Shown here piece by piece: positions 16,079 through 24,428 of a stretch of 40,660 bases of DNA. A model generated the notes under the pieces. That model was not told where the DNA came from. It saw only the letters and a list, made by a program, of their open reading frames with translations, and did not search any database. Origin of the DNA: JBGMEA01 sp964444065 (GTDB lineage: Bacteria; Bacillota; Clostridia; Eubacteriales; Anaerofustaceae); contig CAYUFL010000012.1 of assembly GCA_964444065.1 (NCBI GenBank), forward strand, positions 1 to 40,660. Direction: 5' to 3'. The position numbers and the translations under genes are program-made. How positions within the stretch are numbered: the stretch's first letter is position 1; every line of letters begins with the position of its first letter.

Positions 16079-17584
16079 CTATTCGCCGGCATGCAGGATA
16101 CCGAGCACTTCCAATTCTTTTTCATTGAGTCCGATGCCTCTGAGCATCAACCGATTGCCTTTTAATGCTTCAATCGAATTGATTCCCATACCGCCCATCA
16201 TTTCCTCTATTTCATGTTTCCAAGCAGTAACGAGGTTGACAAGGCGCTGATATCCGATATCCGGATTCAGTCTTTTGACAAGCTGCGGGTTTTGTGTTGC
16301 GATACCCCAGTTGCATTTACCGCTTTGGCATGTTCTGCACAGATGGCAGCCCAAAGCAATCAAAGCAGATGTTCCGAGATAAACCGCATCGGCTCCGAGT
16401 GCTATAGCTTTTACGATATCGGCGCTGTTTCGGATTCCGCCGCCGACGACCAATCCGACATTGTCTCTGATACCTTCTTCACGGAGTCGCGTATCAACGC
16501 TGGCAAGTGCCAATTCAATGGGAATTCCGACATTGTCTCTGATTCGTTGCGGTGCTGCACCTGTGCCGCCTTTGAAACCGTCGATCGCTATGATGTCAGC
16601 TCCGCTGCGCGCAATGCCGCTAGCAATCGCTGCAACATTGTGTACCGCCGCAATCTTAACAATAACGGGTTTCTTATAATTTGTCGCTTCTTTAAGAGAA
16701 TAAACAAGCTGTCTTAAATCTTCGATGGAATAAATATCGTGGTGAGGAGCAGGGGAGATTGCATCGGAACCTTCGGGAATCATACGTGTTTTTGAAATAT
16801 CTGCAACTATTTTTGTGCCGGGCAGATGTCCGCCGATACCCGGTTTTGCACCCTGACCCATCTTGATTTCAATGGCAGCGCCCGCATTCAGATAATCCTT
16901 ATGCATGCCAAAACGTCCTGATGCTACCTGAACAATCGTATTTGAGCCATATTTGTAAAAGTCTTCATGCAAACCGCCTTCACCGGTATTGTAATAAATA
17001 CCGAGTTCTGTTGCGGCTCTTGCAAGAGATTCGTGGGCATTATAACTGATGGAACCGTATGACATTGCAGAAAACATGACAGGAACATTCAGTTTTAGTT
17101 GCGGAGGAAGATTGTTTATCAGTCTTCCTTTTTTGTCTCGTTCAATTTTATCCAGTTTTTTACCAATTGTGATTTTGACTTCCATCGGTTCACGCAGCGG
17201 ATCAATGGAGGGGTTTGTTACCTGCGACGCATTGATCAGCATCTTATCCCAATAGATAGGAAATGGTTGTGGGTTACCCATAGATGCAAGCAGTACACCG
17301 CCACTGTCGGCTTGACGGTATATTTCTTTGATTGTCTGATTTGACCAGTTGCCGTTTTCTTTGAATGTATTGTCTGTTTTAACGATCTTCAAAGCTTTGA
17401 CAGGACAAATCGAAACACATCGATGACAGTTGACACATTTGGTATCGTCAGCAATCATAATGTTTAAGTCTTCGTCAAAAGAGTGAACCTCATTTGCACA
17501 CTGTCTGGCACATGCTTTACAGCTGATGCAGCGATTCACATCGCGAATCACTTCATAGTCGGGATATAAAAAATCTATACTCAT
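16079..17584 (-). CDS. Glutamate synthase FMN/Fe-S domain protein (central GltB domain)
   Basis: The 501-residue protein begins with a two-cluster ferredoxin domain (C19, C22, C25, C29; C50, C53, C56, C60) followed by the FMN-binding TIM barrel of glutamate synthase: SYGSISYNAHE, GQGAKPGIGGHLPG, SPAPHHDIYSIEDL, the KIAAVHN strand and the VVGGGIRNSADI phosphate-binding loop. Cysteines in GCHLCRTCQSGKC supply the 3Fe-4S cluster. It reduces 2-iminoglutarate, formed from 2-oxoglutarate and ammonia, to glutamate. AAGGAAGG overlaps the end of the upstream glutaminase gene and supports start 17584. Ferredoxin could also feed it directly. Confidence 0.95.
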   Translation of the reverse strand: MSIDFLYPDYEVIRDVNRCISCKACARQCANEVHSFDEDLNIMIADDTKCVNCHRCVSICPVKALKIVKTDNTFKENGNWSNQTIKEIYRQADSGGVLLASMGNPQPFPIYWDKMLINASQVTNPSIDPLREPMEVKITIGKKLDKIERDKKGRLINNLPPQLKLNVPVMFSAMSYGSISYNAHESLARAATELGIYYNTGEGGLHEDFYKYGSNTIVQVASGRFGMHKDYLNAGAAIEIKMGQGAKPGIGGHLPGTKIVADISKTRMIPEGSDAISPAPHHDIYSIEDLRQLVYSLKEATNYKKPVIVKIAAVHNVAAIASGIARSGADIIAIDGFKGGTGAAPQRIRDNVGIPIELALASVDTRLREEGIRDNVGLVVGGGIRNSADIVKAIALGADAVYLGTSALIALGCHLCRTCQSGKCNWGIATQNPQLVKRLNPDIGYQRLVNLVTAWKHEIEEMMGGMGINSIEALKGNRLMLRGIGLNEKELEVLGILHAGE

Positions 17585-17588
17585 CTGA

Positions 17589-18674
17589 TTAACCTTCCTT
17601 TGTTGTTACGATCACAGCCTGTCCTCCGTCGGGAGACCACAGTTTGTCAAGCTCCGGCTGAATGGAGCGTATCGCACATTCTTCGCTTGCAATATAGACC
17701 ATATCATCTTTTTCGCCGACGACCATAGAGCGGAGTTTCAGTCTGTCATTTAATGCCATAATGCCGTTTTCAAAACCGAATATAATAGAAAACGGTCCTG
17801 TAATAAGCAAGCTGGGGAACGCATTTCTCAAGAATGTATGCAGTTCTCGTTGGTCTTTCGGCATTTTCTCAATGGTGCTCCAGAAAGGAGCTGCAACAAT
17901 ACTCGCAATTTCTTGCAGTGTTAATCCTTGTTTTCTGTACAGATAATCCATAATGTAGGTGATGACTTCGGTATCTGTCAACAGGTTGCATTTATATCCG
18001 AACATTTCGATGAAACGTCTGTTTGCATCATAAGAAGATATTTCGCCGTTGTGAACGATGGTGTAATCCAGCAGCGCAAAAGGGTGGGCACCGCCCCACC
18101 ATCCGGGCGTATTTGTCGGATATCGTCCGTGTGCAGTCCAGGAATAACCGCTGTAATTTTCAAGTTCGTAGAATCTTCCGATGTCTTCCGGAAATCCGAC
18201 ACCTTTGAATACCCCCATATTCTTGCCGCTGGAGAAAATATAGGCACCCTCAATGTTTGTATTGACATGTGTAACAAACTGTACAACATATTCACGTTCA
18301 TCAACACTATAAGCAATCAGCTTCTTTGCACAAGGGGAAGCAAAGTAACGCCATATAATGGGCTTTCCGGCTATATCATGTTGAATCGACGTTGGTATCG
18401 CACCGTTTGTTTTTACCTCAAAGTGGGAATCCAAATAGTTTTCGCATGCTGATTTTGCTGCTTCATTATCATAAAACATATGAAATGCGTAGAATTCTTT
18501 CAATTCCGGATAAATTCCGTACCCTGCAAAGCCGCCGCCGAGACCGTTGGAACGGTCATGCATGACCTCCATGGACTTGACGATAATATCACCGCATATA
18601 TCTTTCTTGTTTTTCGAGAATATGCCCGAAATGGCACAGCCTGAAGGGATTCTGATTTCGCCCTCTTTTTTCAT
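17589..18674 (-). CDS. Class II glutamine amidotransferase protein (GltB N-terminal domain)
   Basis: The 361-residue protein is the glutaminase part of a split glutamate synthase. C13 in IPSGCAISGIF is the likely nucleophile, exposed after removal of a short propeptide; other class II motifs include RYPTNTPGWWGGAHPF, LLDYTIVHNGEISSY and DTEVITYIMDY. It hydrolyses glutamine and releases ammonia for the FMN subunit. I chose the ATG at 18674 because AAAGGA lies about nine bases upstream; a TTG at 18692 would put that site inside the gene. It is the first gene of the nine-gene operon and lies behind a promoter and attenuator. Confidence 0.92.
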   Translation of the reverse strand: MKKEGEIRIPSGCAISGIFSKNKKDICGDIIVKSMEVMHDRSNGLGGGFAGYGIYPELKEFYAFHMFYDNEAAKSACENYLDSHFEVKTNGAIPTSIQHDIAGKPIIWRYFASPCAKKLIAYSVDEREYVVQFVTHVNTNIEGAYIFSSGKNMGVFKGVGFPEDIGRFYELENYSGYSWTAHGRYPTNTPGWWGGAHPFALLDYTIVHNGEISSYDANRRFIEMFGYKCNLLTDTEVITYIMDYLYRKQGLTLQEIASIVAAPFWSTIEKMPKDQRELHTFLRNAFPSLLITGPFSIIFGFENGIMALNDRLKLRSMVVGEKDDMVYIASEECAIRSIQPELDKLWSPDGGQAVIVTTKEG

Positions 18675-18721
18675 GTAATAGGTTCCTTTCAATCAATATA
18701 TCAAACAGCACATTGCTCTTC

Positions 18722-18786
18722 AAAAAAAACGCCGCCTAAAGGGATAAAAACAATCGTTTACCCTTTAACGAACGCCAAAGTTCATC
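18722..18786 (-). promoter_or_regulatory. Leader attenuator of the nitrogen operon
   Basis: On the minus strand the expected transcript begins in a hairpin GAAC/GUUC (18783-18780 with 18773-18770, extendable to seven pairs with G-U) closing the six-base loop UUUGGC. Next comes a terminator stem UAAAGGG/CCCUUUA, with weaker outer pairs that reach into the 3' arm of the first hairpin, followed by eight U (18729-18722). Promoter, small hairpin with a loop ending GGC and overlapping terminator repeat the glnN layout. Position 4 of the loop is G as in ANTAR targets, but position 1 is U rather than A. Confidence 0.65.
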
Positions 18787-18792
18787 TGAGGT

Positions 18793-18821
18793 ATTATATC
18801 TTTTTTTTTAGTTGTTGTCAA
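18793..18821 (-). promoter_or_regulatory. Consensus sigma-A promoter of the nitrogen operon
   Basis: TTGACA (18816-18821) and TATAAT (18793-18798) lie 17 bases apart on the minus strand, another perfect match. Transcription should start near 18786, at the foot of the leader hairpin. No second promoter is obvious inside the operon. Confidence 0.88.
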
Positions 18822-18928
18822 TAAAAATTAGTTATTTGCGACATATTGGTTAATATTTACAATAAATATTCAAAAATCCTATATAAAATTAGGCAATATG
18901 ATAATATTGATTTATATAAATTCGAAAA

Positions 18929-19726
18929 TCATAATTCAAATTGCTGATTTTTGAAAACATTCAATACTCTCTCGTAAATTAAATCTTTTGTCGCTCCTTT
19001 TGGTAAAAAATAAGCGATCAGCTTCGTTGTTGCTTCCTGCTGTCCGATTCCTTTTTGATAATAAGCAAGCGCTTTTTTATCGATCAGTTTGGCATAGTAT
19101 TCGCAGTAATCGTGATTATCATCGACGTAAGCCTGTAGGATATCATATATTAAAGACGGTGAATATCCACGCAGTACCGCTTGGCGAAGTATCTTTTCTT
19201 TGCGAATAGCAGGCGGATGCAGATGAAGGATTCGGTTTTGCTTCTTGACGAATTCTTCCGCCCCGTCGCGTTCATCCTCTTCACTGTACAACTCCAACGC
19301 CTGATCCAATATTCCTGTATCAATGCCTTTTTGCTTGAGCTTTGATGCGGTCAGTTTTTTACCTTTGGAGGACAGTTTTGCAGACTCGATATAAAGCGAT
19401 GCATATCTGGCATCGTCGGCATAACGGTATTCTTTTAGCTTTTCGATAACAGGCAGAATGATGATTTCCGGCAGTTTCTTTCTCTTCAGATGCTGTCTGA
19501 TTTGTTCTTCCGTTCGGTCACAGTAGGAAATGTAATTGAGCGCGCTGTCCATTGCAAACTGTCTTAAAAATTCTTTGTTGTCATCGAAACAGGAATTGCT
19601 GTCGAGTTCCGAACCGATATACAGAGAAGCACGTTGCACATAATCGGGCGAAACTAAAATTGATTTTCCGCTCTCGGAAGTGAGCAAAGTATACGTTTTT
19701 TTATTCGTAATCTGAATTATTTTCAA
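18929..19726 (-). CDS. recX: Regulatory protein RecX
   Basis: The 265-residue all-helical protein has the repeated three-helix RecX modules, clearest in YISYCDRTEEQIRQHLKRK and in YADDARYASLYIES. RecX proteins bind the groove of RecA filaments and limit recombination. The length fits the longer Firmicutes form. The start appears to be TTG at 19726 with AGAGGT four bases upstream; no ATG fits the N-terminus. It follows the nucleoside phosphorylase gene by 14 bases and is probably co-transcribed with it. recA is not in the window. Confidence 0.88.
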   Translation of the reverse strand: MKIIQITNKKTYTLLTSESGKSILVSPDYVQRASLYIGSELDSNSCFDDNKEFLRQFAMDSALNYISYCDRTEEQIRQHLKRKKLPEIIILPVIEKLKEYRYADDARYASLYIESAKLSSKGKKLTASKLKQKGIDTGILDQALELYSEEDERDGAEEFVKKQNRILHLHPPAIRKEKILRQAVLRGYSPSLIYDILQAYVDDNHDYCEYYAKLIDKKALAYYQKGIGQQEATTKLIAYFLPKGATKDLIYERVLNVFKNQQFEL

Positions 19727-19740
19727 GACGACCTCTTGTT

Positions 19741-21045
19741 CTATTTCAAAGTAGTATAAATCAGCGGTTGGCGCTGCGGCTGATTGTGTGAAATATGATA
19801 TGCTGCTTTCAGTCGATCCAGAGCAGGGAGAAGTTTCGCTTCGTCTGAGGAAAACAAGCGAGCAATACGCTCACCCTTCGAGACCTTATCCGCAATCTTC
19901 TTAAAGATATAGATTCCGGCAGCAGGATCAACCGGTGCATCTTTGATTTCGCGTCCGGCACCTGTGAGCAGCGAAGCCATACCGACTTCATTGCATTGAA
20001 TTTCATTCACAAACCCGTCTGTATCCGCTATAAAATCAACAGTAAATTTCGCATGGGGCATAAGCTGTGTGTTTCTTACCTGTTCCTCACTGCCACCCTG
20101 TGCTTTGATCAAATCAACAAATTTTTCGAATGCAGATCTGTCATCAATGCTTTTTTTCAATATACTTCTCGCTTGATTGATATTGCAGTGAGGGTCAATA
20201 ATGCACATCAGTTCGCCGCCCAGCGTCAGACACAATTCAAGCAAATCGGAAGGGCCTCTCCCCTGAAGCGTTTCAATTGCTTCCATTACTTCCAAGGCAT
20301 TGCCGACGGCGTTGCCGAGAGGCTGATTCATATCCGTGATAACGCCGCAGACTTTTTTCCCCATATTTTTCCCGATGGACACCATTTTTTCTGCAAGATC
20401 CAGTGAGTTTTCATAAGTACCTGCAAAAGAACCTGAACCGGTTTTTACATCGAGTACGATTGCGTCAGCGCCGCACGCAAGTTTCTTTGACATGATGCTG
20501 GACGCAATCAGTGACATATTATCAACAGTTGCGGTTACATCTCTGAGTGCATACAGTTTTTTATCTGCAGGCGCGATATCTTTTGTTTGTGCTGCTACTG
20601 CGATTTTATGTTGATTGACTTGGTTTATGAATGCTTCTTCACTGAGCTCAGTGCGGAAACCGGAAATGCTTTCGAGTTTGTCGATTGTCCCGCCGGTATG
20701 TCCAAGCGCTCGTCCCGACATTTTTGCCACTGTCAGACCGCATGCGGAAAGCATCGGCGCTAGTACAAGCGTCGTTTTGTCTCCGACACCGCCCGTGGAA
20801 TGTTTGTCAACTTTAATCCCTTGAATAAGACTTAAATCGAGCACATCTCCCGAATGCATCATGGCTTTTGTCAGATCGGCTGTTTCTCGGTCATCCATCA
20901 GTTTCAGACAAATTGCCATCAACAGTGCGGATGCCTGATAGTCGGGGATTAGTCCTGAAGTGAAGTTATCAACAAAATAGCGGATTTCTTCTGCCGAAAG
21001 TGTTTCACCATGTTTTTTCTTTGTGATAATGTCATACATATTCAT
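19741..21045 (-). CDS. pdp: Pyrimidine-nucleoside phosphorylase
   Basis: The 434-residue protein belongs to the thymidine/pyrimidine-nucleoside phosphorylase family: an N-terminal helical domain, the phosphate-binding loop VDKHSTGGVGDKTT, KMSGRALGHTGGTIDKLE, and the C-terminal alpha/beta domain. It splits uridine, thymidine and deoxyuridine with phosphate into base and (deoxy)ribose-1-phosphate for salvage. The ATG at 21045 gives the usual family length and has GAGG upstream; the longer frame would overlap the preceding gene. It lies between a DUF2179 membrane protein gene and recX in one leftward unit. Confidence 0.95.
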   Translation of the reverse strand: MNMYDIITKKKHGETLSAEEIRYFVDNFTSGLIPDYQASALLMAICLKLMDDRETADLTKAMMHSGDVLDLSLIQGIKVDKHSTGGVGDKTTLVLAPMLSACGLTVAKMSGRALGHTGGTIDKLESISGFRTELSEEAFINQVNQHKIAVAAQTKDIAPADKKLYALRDVTATVDNMSLIASSIMSKKLACGADAIVLDVKTGSGSFAGTYENSLDLAEKMVSIGKNMGKKVCGVITDMNQPLGNAVGNALEVMEAIETLQGRGPSDLLELCLTLGGELMCIIDPHCNINQARSILKKSIDDRSAFEKFVDLIKAQGGSEEQVRNTQLMPHAKFTVDFIADTDGFVNEIQCNEVGMASLLTGAGREIKDAPVDPAAGIYIFKKIADKVSKGERIARLFSSDEAKLLPALDRLKAAYHISHNQPQRQPLIYTTLK

Positions 21046-21061
21046 AATATTTGCCTCACGC

Positions 21062-21595
21062 TCAGCGCTTTTTGACGAATCCGCCATAAACGGTTTTTAT
21101 GTCATTGACAGTGATAACCGCATCTTCCGTTGTCTTGTTGATCAGTTGCACAGCTTCGTCAATGCGTTTCCGTTTCAGATGAATGAGCAAAATATGGCGC
21201 TTGTAAAATGCAGATTCGCCCTCGAGAATTGTGACTCCGAATCCATTTGAGCGCAAAAGATTTGCTAACTTGTAACCTTCCGTTTCTCTGGTAATAACCT
21301 GCATCGAACAAAGACCGATCGCAAGCTTGTTTTCGATTGTCACGCCAAAATAGTTGCCCAATGCATAAGCGACTGCGTACACTGCGCACTTGATCCAATC
21401 GCCGCTCAAGTCATTTAAAACGGAGGATACGATGACAATCCAGATAATAATGACAAAAAAGCCGATCACGGCTCCGATTAAGCGCTGTCCTCTGTTAACC
21501 AGAACCATTCGGACAGTATCGAGAGTCACCTCGATGATTTTGCCAAAAAAAATGAGAAAATAAACAAATAAACTGCTGCCGGAAAGTAATCCCAT
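21062..21595 (-). CDS. DUF2179/UPF0316 membrane protein
   Basis: The 177 residues contain three N-terminal membrane helices (about 8-30, 38-60 and 66-85) and a soluble C-terminal DUF2179 domain of about 80 residues (TIENKLAIGLCSMQVITRE onward), a small beta-alpha fold. The family is widespread in Firmicutes; I know of no function. GGAGG five bases before the ATG at 21595 supports the start. It is first in the unit with pdp and recX, reading from an extended -10 promoter back-to-back with the mtnN promoter. Confidence 0.85.
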   Translation of the reverse strand: MGLLSGSSLFVYFLIFFGKIIEVTLDTVRMVLVNRGQRLIGAVIGFFVIIIWIVIVSSVLNDLSGDWIKCAVYAVAYALGNYFGVTIENKLAIGLCSMQVITRETEGYKLANLLRSNGFGVTILEGESAFYKRHILLIHLKRKRIDEAVQLINKTTEDAVITVNDIKTVYGGFVKKR

Positions 21596-21628
21596 GCAAT
21601 CCTCCGTATACGTTGATTTTATGTATTA

Positions 21629-21637
21629 ATTATAGCA
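21629..21637 (-). promoter_or_regulatory. Extended -10 promoter for the DUF2179-pdp-recX unit
   Basis: The minus strand reads TGCTATAAT, an extended -10 box, 34 bases before the start codon. No good -35 box accompanies it, as expected for extended -10 promoters. Confidence 0.65.
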
Positions 21638-21650
21638 CAGAAAAGATTTA

Positions 21651-21659
21651 TGTTATAAT
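21651..21659 (+). promoter_or_regulatory. Extended -10 promoter for mtnN-rbgA-rnhB
   Basis: TGTTATAAT is an extended -10 box 34 bases before the mtnN ATG. It lies about 20 bases from the divergent promoter on the minus strand, so the two may compete for RNA polymerase. Confidence 0.62.
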
Positions 21660-21692
21660 AATATCAACACATTATTGCACGGAGGTATAGGA

Positions 21693-22397
21693 ATGATTGG
21701 AGTGATTGCGTCCATGCAATCGGAGCTTGCTTTTACAAAAGATTGCACGTTAATGAAGACAACACAGCACGCGAATTTTAAATACGACGAATACGATTAT
21801 GAGGGAATTCGGTTGGTTTGCTCTGTATGCGGCACGGGAAAGGTCAGTGCTGCTGTATGTACACAATTAATGATTGAGTATTTCAAACCCGGTTTAATTA
21901 TAAACATCGGCACGGCAGGCAGTATTTCGAAAGAGGTGCACAACAAGGATATTATCATCGCCATTGACAGCGTACAGCATGATTTTGATATCAGTCCGTT
22001 TGGTTGGGAGAAAGGAGAATTACCGGAGCTTGGGGTTATTTCGCTTCCTTGCGACGAGCGATTTCTTTCCGCTGCCGAACAAATTGACAAGATGGGTTAT
22101 CGTATTCATTTCGGCAGAATTTTAAGCGGAGACAAAGTCATTGTTGATCAGAATGTAAAAACAGAACTAACGGATACATTCGGGGGATTATGCGCTGAAA
22201 TGGAGGGGGCGGCAGTAGGACAGGTCTGCGCTATGAACAATATTCCGTATGCCATCATCCGCGGTATTTCGGACGGTGACAGTGATGATCAAAAGAATGA
22301 ATTTATATCAAACATCGAGAGTGTCGCGGAAATTAACGGACATGTGTTGCTTGCGACTTTAAAAATATACAGCGAAGACTGCAAAACATGCTTATAG
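21693..22397 (+). CDS. mtnN: 5'-methylthioadenosine/S-adenosylhomocysteine nucleosidase
   Basis: The 234-residue protein matches the MTA/SAH nucleosidase family in length and motifs: E11 in the N-terminal IASMQSELAF, GTAGSI in the central strand, E171 in AEMEGAAVGQVC (ribose binding) and D194 in RGISDG (catalytic acid). It removes adenine from methylthioadenosine and S-adenosylhomocysteine, clearing inhibitors of SAM-dependent enzymes. The ATG at 21693 is preceded by GGAGG; the longer frame would start with TTG inside this site. It leads the unit with rbgA, 37 bases downstream. Confidence 0.94.
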   Translation: MIGVIASMQSELAFTKDCTLMKTTQHANFKYDEYDYEGIRLVCSVCGTGKVSAAVCTQLMIEYFKPGLIINIGTAGSISKEVHNKDIIIAIDSVQHDFDISPFGWEKGELPELGVISLPCDERFLSAAEQIDKMGYRIHFGRILSGDKVIVDQNVKTELTDTFGGLCAEMEGAAVGQVCAMNNIPYAIIRGISDGDSDDQKNEFISNIESVAEINGHVLLATLKIYSEDCKTCL

Positions 22398-22434
22398 GCG
22401 GTATTTGCAGAATGAAAAGAACGGATAGGGAAGA

Positions 22435-23265
22435 ATGAGCGTTCAATGGTACCCGGGGCATATGGCAAAAGCCACTCGGTTAATGAAAGAGGAACTAAAA
22501 AAGGTCGATGTTGTTGTTGTACTTGGTGATGCCAGGGCGGTCAATCGAAGCATAAATCAAGATTTTTTTGAGATCATTAAGAATAAACGAAGGATTTTGG
22601 TGTTCAATAAATCTGATATGGCAGATGAGGCGATCAACACAGCATGGCAAAAACGGTTTCAAGAACAAAACGAAACTGTTTTTTTCATCGATTGTCTGAA
22701 TAAAAAAGGAATCGCGGAACTTGTCTCGAATATTAAATTATACAAGAAATCAATTCGTTATGACAGAGCAGTACATGTGATGATCGTCGGCATTCCGAAT
22801 GTCGGGAAATCGATGTTGATCAATACACTCGCAAAACGCAATGCGGCTCACGCCGCCAACCGACCAGGTGTAACAAGAGCAAACCAGTGGATTAAAGTCG
22901 GAATGGATTTTTATCTGTTGGATACGCCCGGGGTACTCCCTCCGAAATTCGATACGAATGAAGATGGTTATGCGCTTGCTGCGATCGGCAGCATCAAGGA
23001 TGCAATCGTAGATAAAGACGAGTTGGCTTTGTTTATCTTGAATTTTTTGAAAAGGCAATATCCTCTGATGTTGGCAGAACGCTATAAGCTGGGCAGTACT
23101 GACTGCGATGATGTTGCCCTCATGGAACAAATCGCAGAAAAGCGTGGTTTCAAGAACAAAGGCGGTGTTTATGATTACGAAAGAACCGCATTTACGATAT
23201 TGGATGAATTTCGTAACGGTAAAATAGGGAGAATTTCTTTTGATCTTCCAATCGATGCAGAATAG
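22435..23265 (+). CDS. rbgA: Ribosome biogenesis GTPase RbgA (YlqF)
   Basis: The 276-residue circularly permuted GTPase has its motifs in the order G4 (NKSD, 58-61), G1 (GIPNVGKS, 119-126), G3 (DTPG, 163-166). The N-terminal WYPGHMAKA is a YlqF/RbgA signature, and the helical C-terminal domain matches as well. RbgA helps the late assembly of the 50S subunit. It stands directly before rnhB, the usual Firmicutes order. AGGGAAG lies just upstream of the ATG. Confidence 0.95.
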   Translation: MSVQWYPGHMAKATRLMKEELKKVDVVVVLGDARAVNRSINQDFFEIIKNKRRILVFNKSDMADEAINTAWQKRFQEQNETVFFIDCLNKKGIAELVSNIKLYKKSIRYDRAVHVMIVGIPNVGKSMLINTLAKRNAAHAANRPGVTRANQWIKVGMDFYLLDTPGVLPPKFDTNEDGYALAAIGSIKDAIVDKDELALFILNFLKRQYPLMLAERYKLGSTDCDDVALMEQIAEKRGFKNKGGVYDYERTAFTILDEFRNGKIGRISFDLPIDAE

Positions 23266-23274
23266 GAATAATTG

Positions 23275-24405
23275 ATGAGCAAATATTCGGAATTGTCGGT
23301 TAAACAGATTGAGGCATTGCTTGCAAATGCAACCTTCACGGATAGGTCAGTCATGATTGCGGAATTGTCATGCGACGAGCGTGACGGCGTAAAAAAACTG
23401 GTGTTGAAATATCATGCAAAACAGGAAAAACTTCTGATCGAAGACAAAAGAATCGAGAATATGAAGCGAACGGAGCAGCAGTTCTACGAGCAGGGATATT
23501 TTTGTATTGCGGGTACGGATGAAGTGGGCAGAGGTCCGTTGTGCGGTCCTGTTGTCAGTGCTGTTGTGGTTCTGCCGAAAGAAAGCAGAATACGTTACGT
23601 CAACGATTCGAAAAAATTGTCCGAGAAAAAAAGAGAAGAACTGTACGATCAAATCCTCGGAGAAGCAGTCAGTGTCGGAATCGGGATCGTGGATCATCAC
23701 GAAATAGACCGTATTAACATACTAAATGCGACAAAAAAATCTATGTTGCTGGCATTGGAGCAGCTATCTGTCAGACCTGACATCTTGTTGCTTGACGCAA
23801 TTACAATCAACACGGATATCAAACAATGCAGCTATATCAAGGGCGATGCGAATATTTACAGTATTGCAGCGGCAAGTATCATAGCAAAAGTGACAAGAGA
23901 CAGACTGATGGTAGCCTTTGATGAACAATATCCGCAGTATGGATTTCGCTCCAACAAAGGGTACGGTTCGTTCGAGCATATGGAAGCAATAAAAAAATAT
24001 GGGCTTACACCGATCCATCGCAGATCCTTTATTCATTCTGTTTTACCGCAAACACCGAGAAGAACAGGACAGAATTGGGAAGAAGTAGCGTTACGGTTCT
24101 TGATCGAAAAAGGGTACAGTCTCGTACAAAAGAATTATAAACGAGCCGGAGGAGAAGTCGATCTGATCTTAAAAGATGGTGATGAATATGTGTTTTGCGA
24201 AGTGAAGGCGAGAAGCAATACCTCATTTGGGAATCCGGAAGAATTCGTTGAACGCAATAAACAACAAAAGCTGATTTTAACCGCACAGAAATATATGGCA
24301 GAAAAAGCGGTTTTTCAAACAGGTCGATTTGATGTGGTCGCTATCGAGTTTGATGCTGACGGAGAATATAAAATCAGGCATCATGCAAATGCATTCGGTG
24401 CCTGA
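23275..24405 (+). CDS. rnhB: Ribonuclease HII fused to a YraN (UPF0102) nuclease-like domain
   Basis: The 376-residue protein joins two units that are usually separate genes. Residues 1-65 are a helical N-terminal extension as in Firmicutes RNase HII. Residues 75-258 are the catalytic domain, with D82 and E83 in GTDEVGRG, D174 in LLLDAI and D209 in TRDR, which removes RNA from RNA-DNA hybrids and single ribonucleotides. Residues 264-376 are a complete YraN domain with a PD-(D/E)xK-like core: GGEVDL (E294, D296) and EVK (309-311). No stop or frameshift separates them; a short linker after SVLPQT does. YraN function is unclear; fusion suggests a role in DNA repair. Start 23275 follows AGGAAT; the preceding TTG is less likely. 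Confidence 0.93.
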   Translation: MSKYSELSVKQIEALLANATFTDRSVMIAELSCDERDGVKKLVLKYHAKQEKLLIEDKRIENMKRTEQQFYEQGYFCIAGTDEVGRGPLCGPVVSAVVVLPKESRIRYVNDSKKLSEKKREELYDQILGEAVSVGIGIVDHHEIDRINILNATKKSMLLALEQLSVRPDILLLDAITINTDIKQCSYIKGDANIYSIAAASIIAKVTRDRLMVAFDEQYPQYGFRSNKGYGSFEHMEAIKKYGLTPIHRRSFIHSVLPQTPRRTGQNWEEVALRFLIEKGYSLVQKNYKRAGGEVDLILKDGDEYVFCEVKARSNTSFGNPEEFVERNKQQKLILTAQKYMAEKAVFQTGRFDVVAIEFDADGEYKIRHHANAFGA

Positions 24406-24428
24406 TCGACTTATTTGTGTATGATTTT

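Noticed and set aside
24406..24428. Convergent terminator between rnhB-yraN and the radical SAM gene
   Set aside because: A T-run lies just beyond the stop codon, but I found no stem stable enough to call a terminator.
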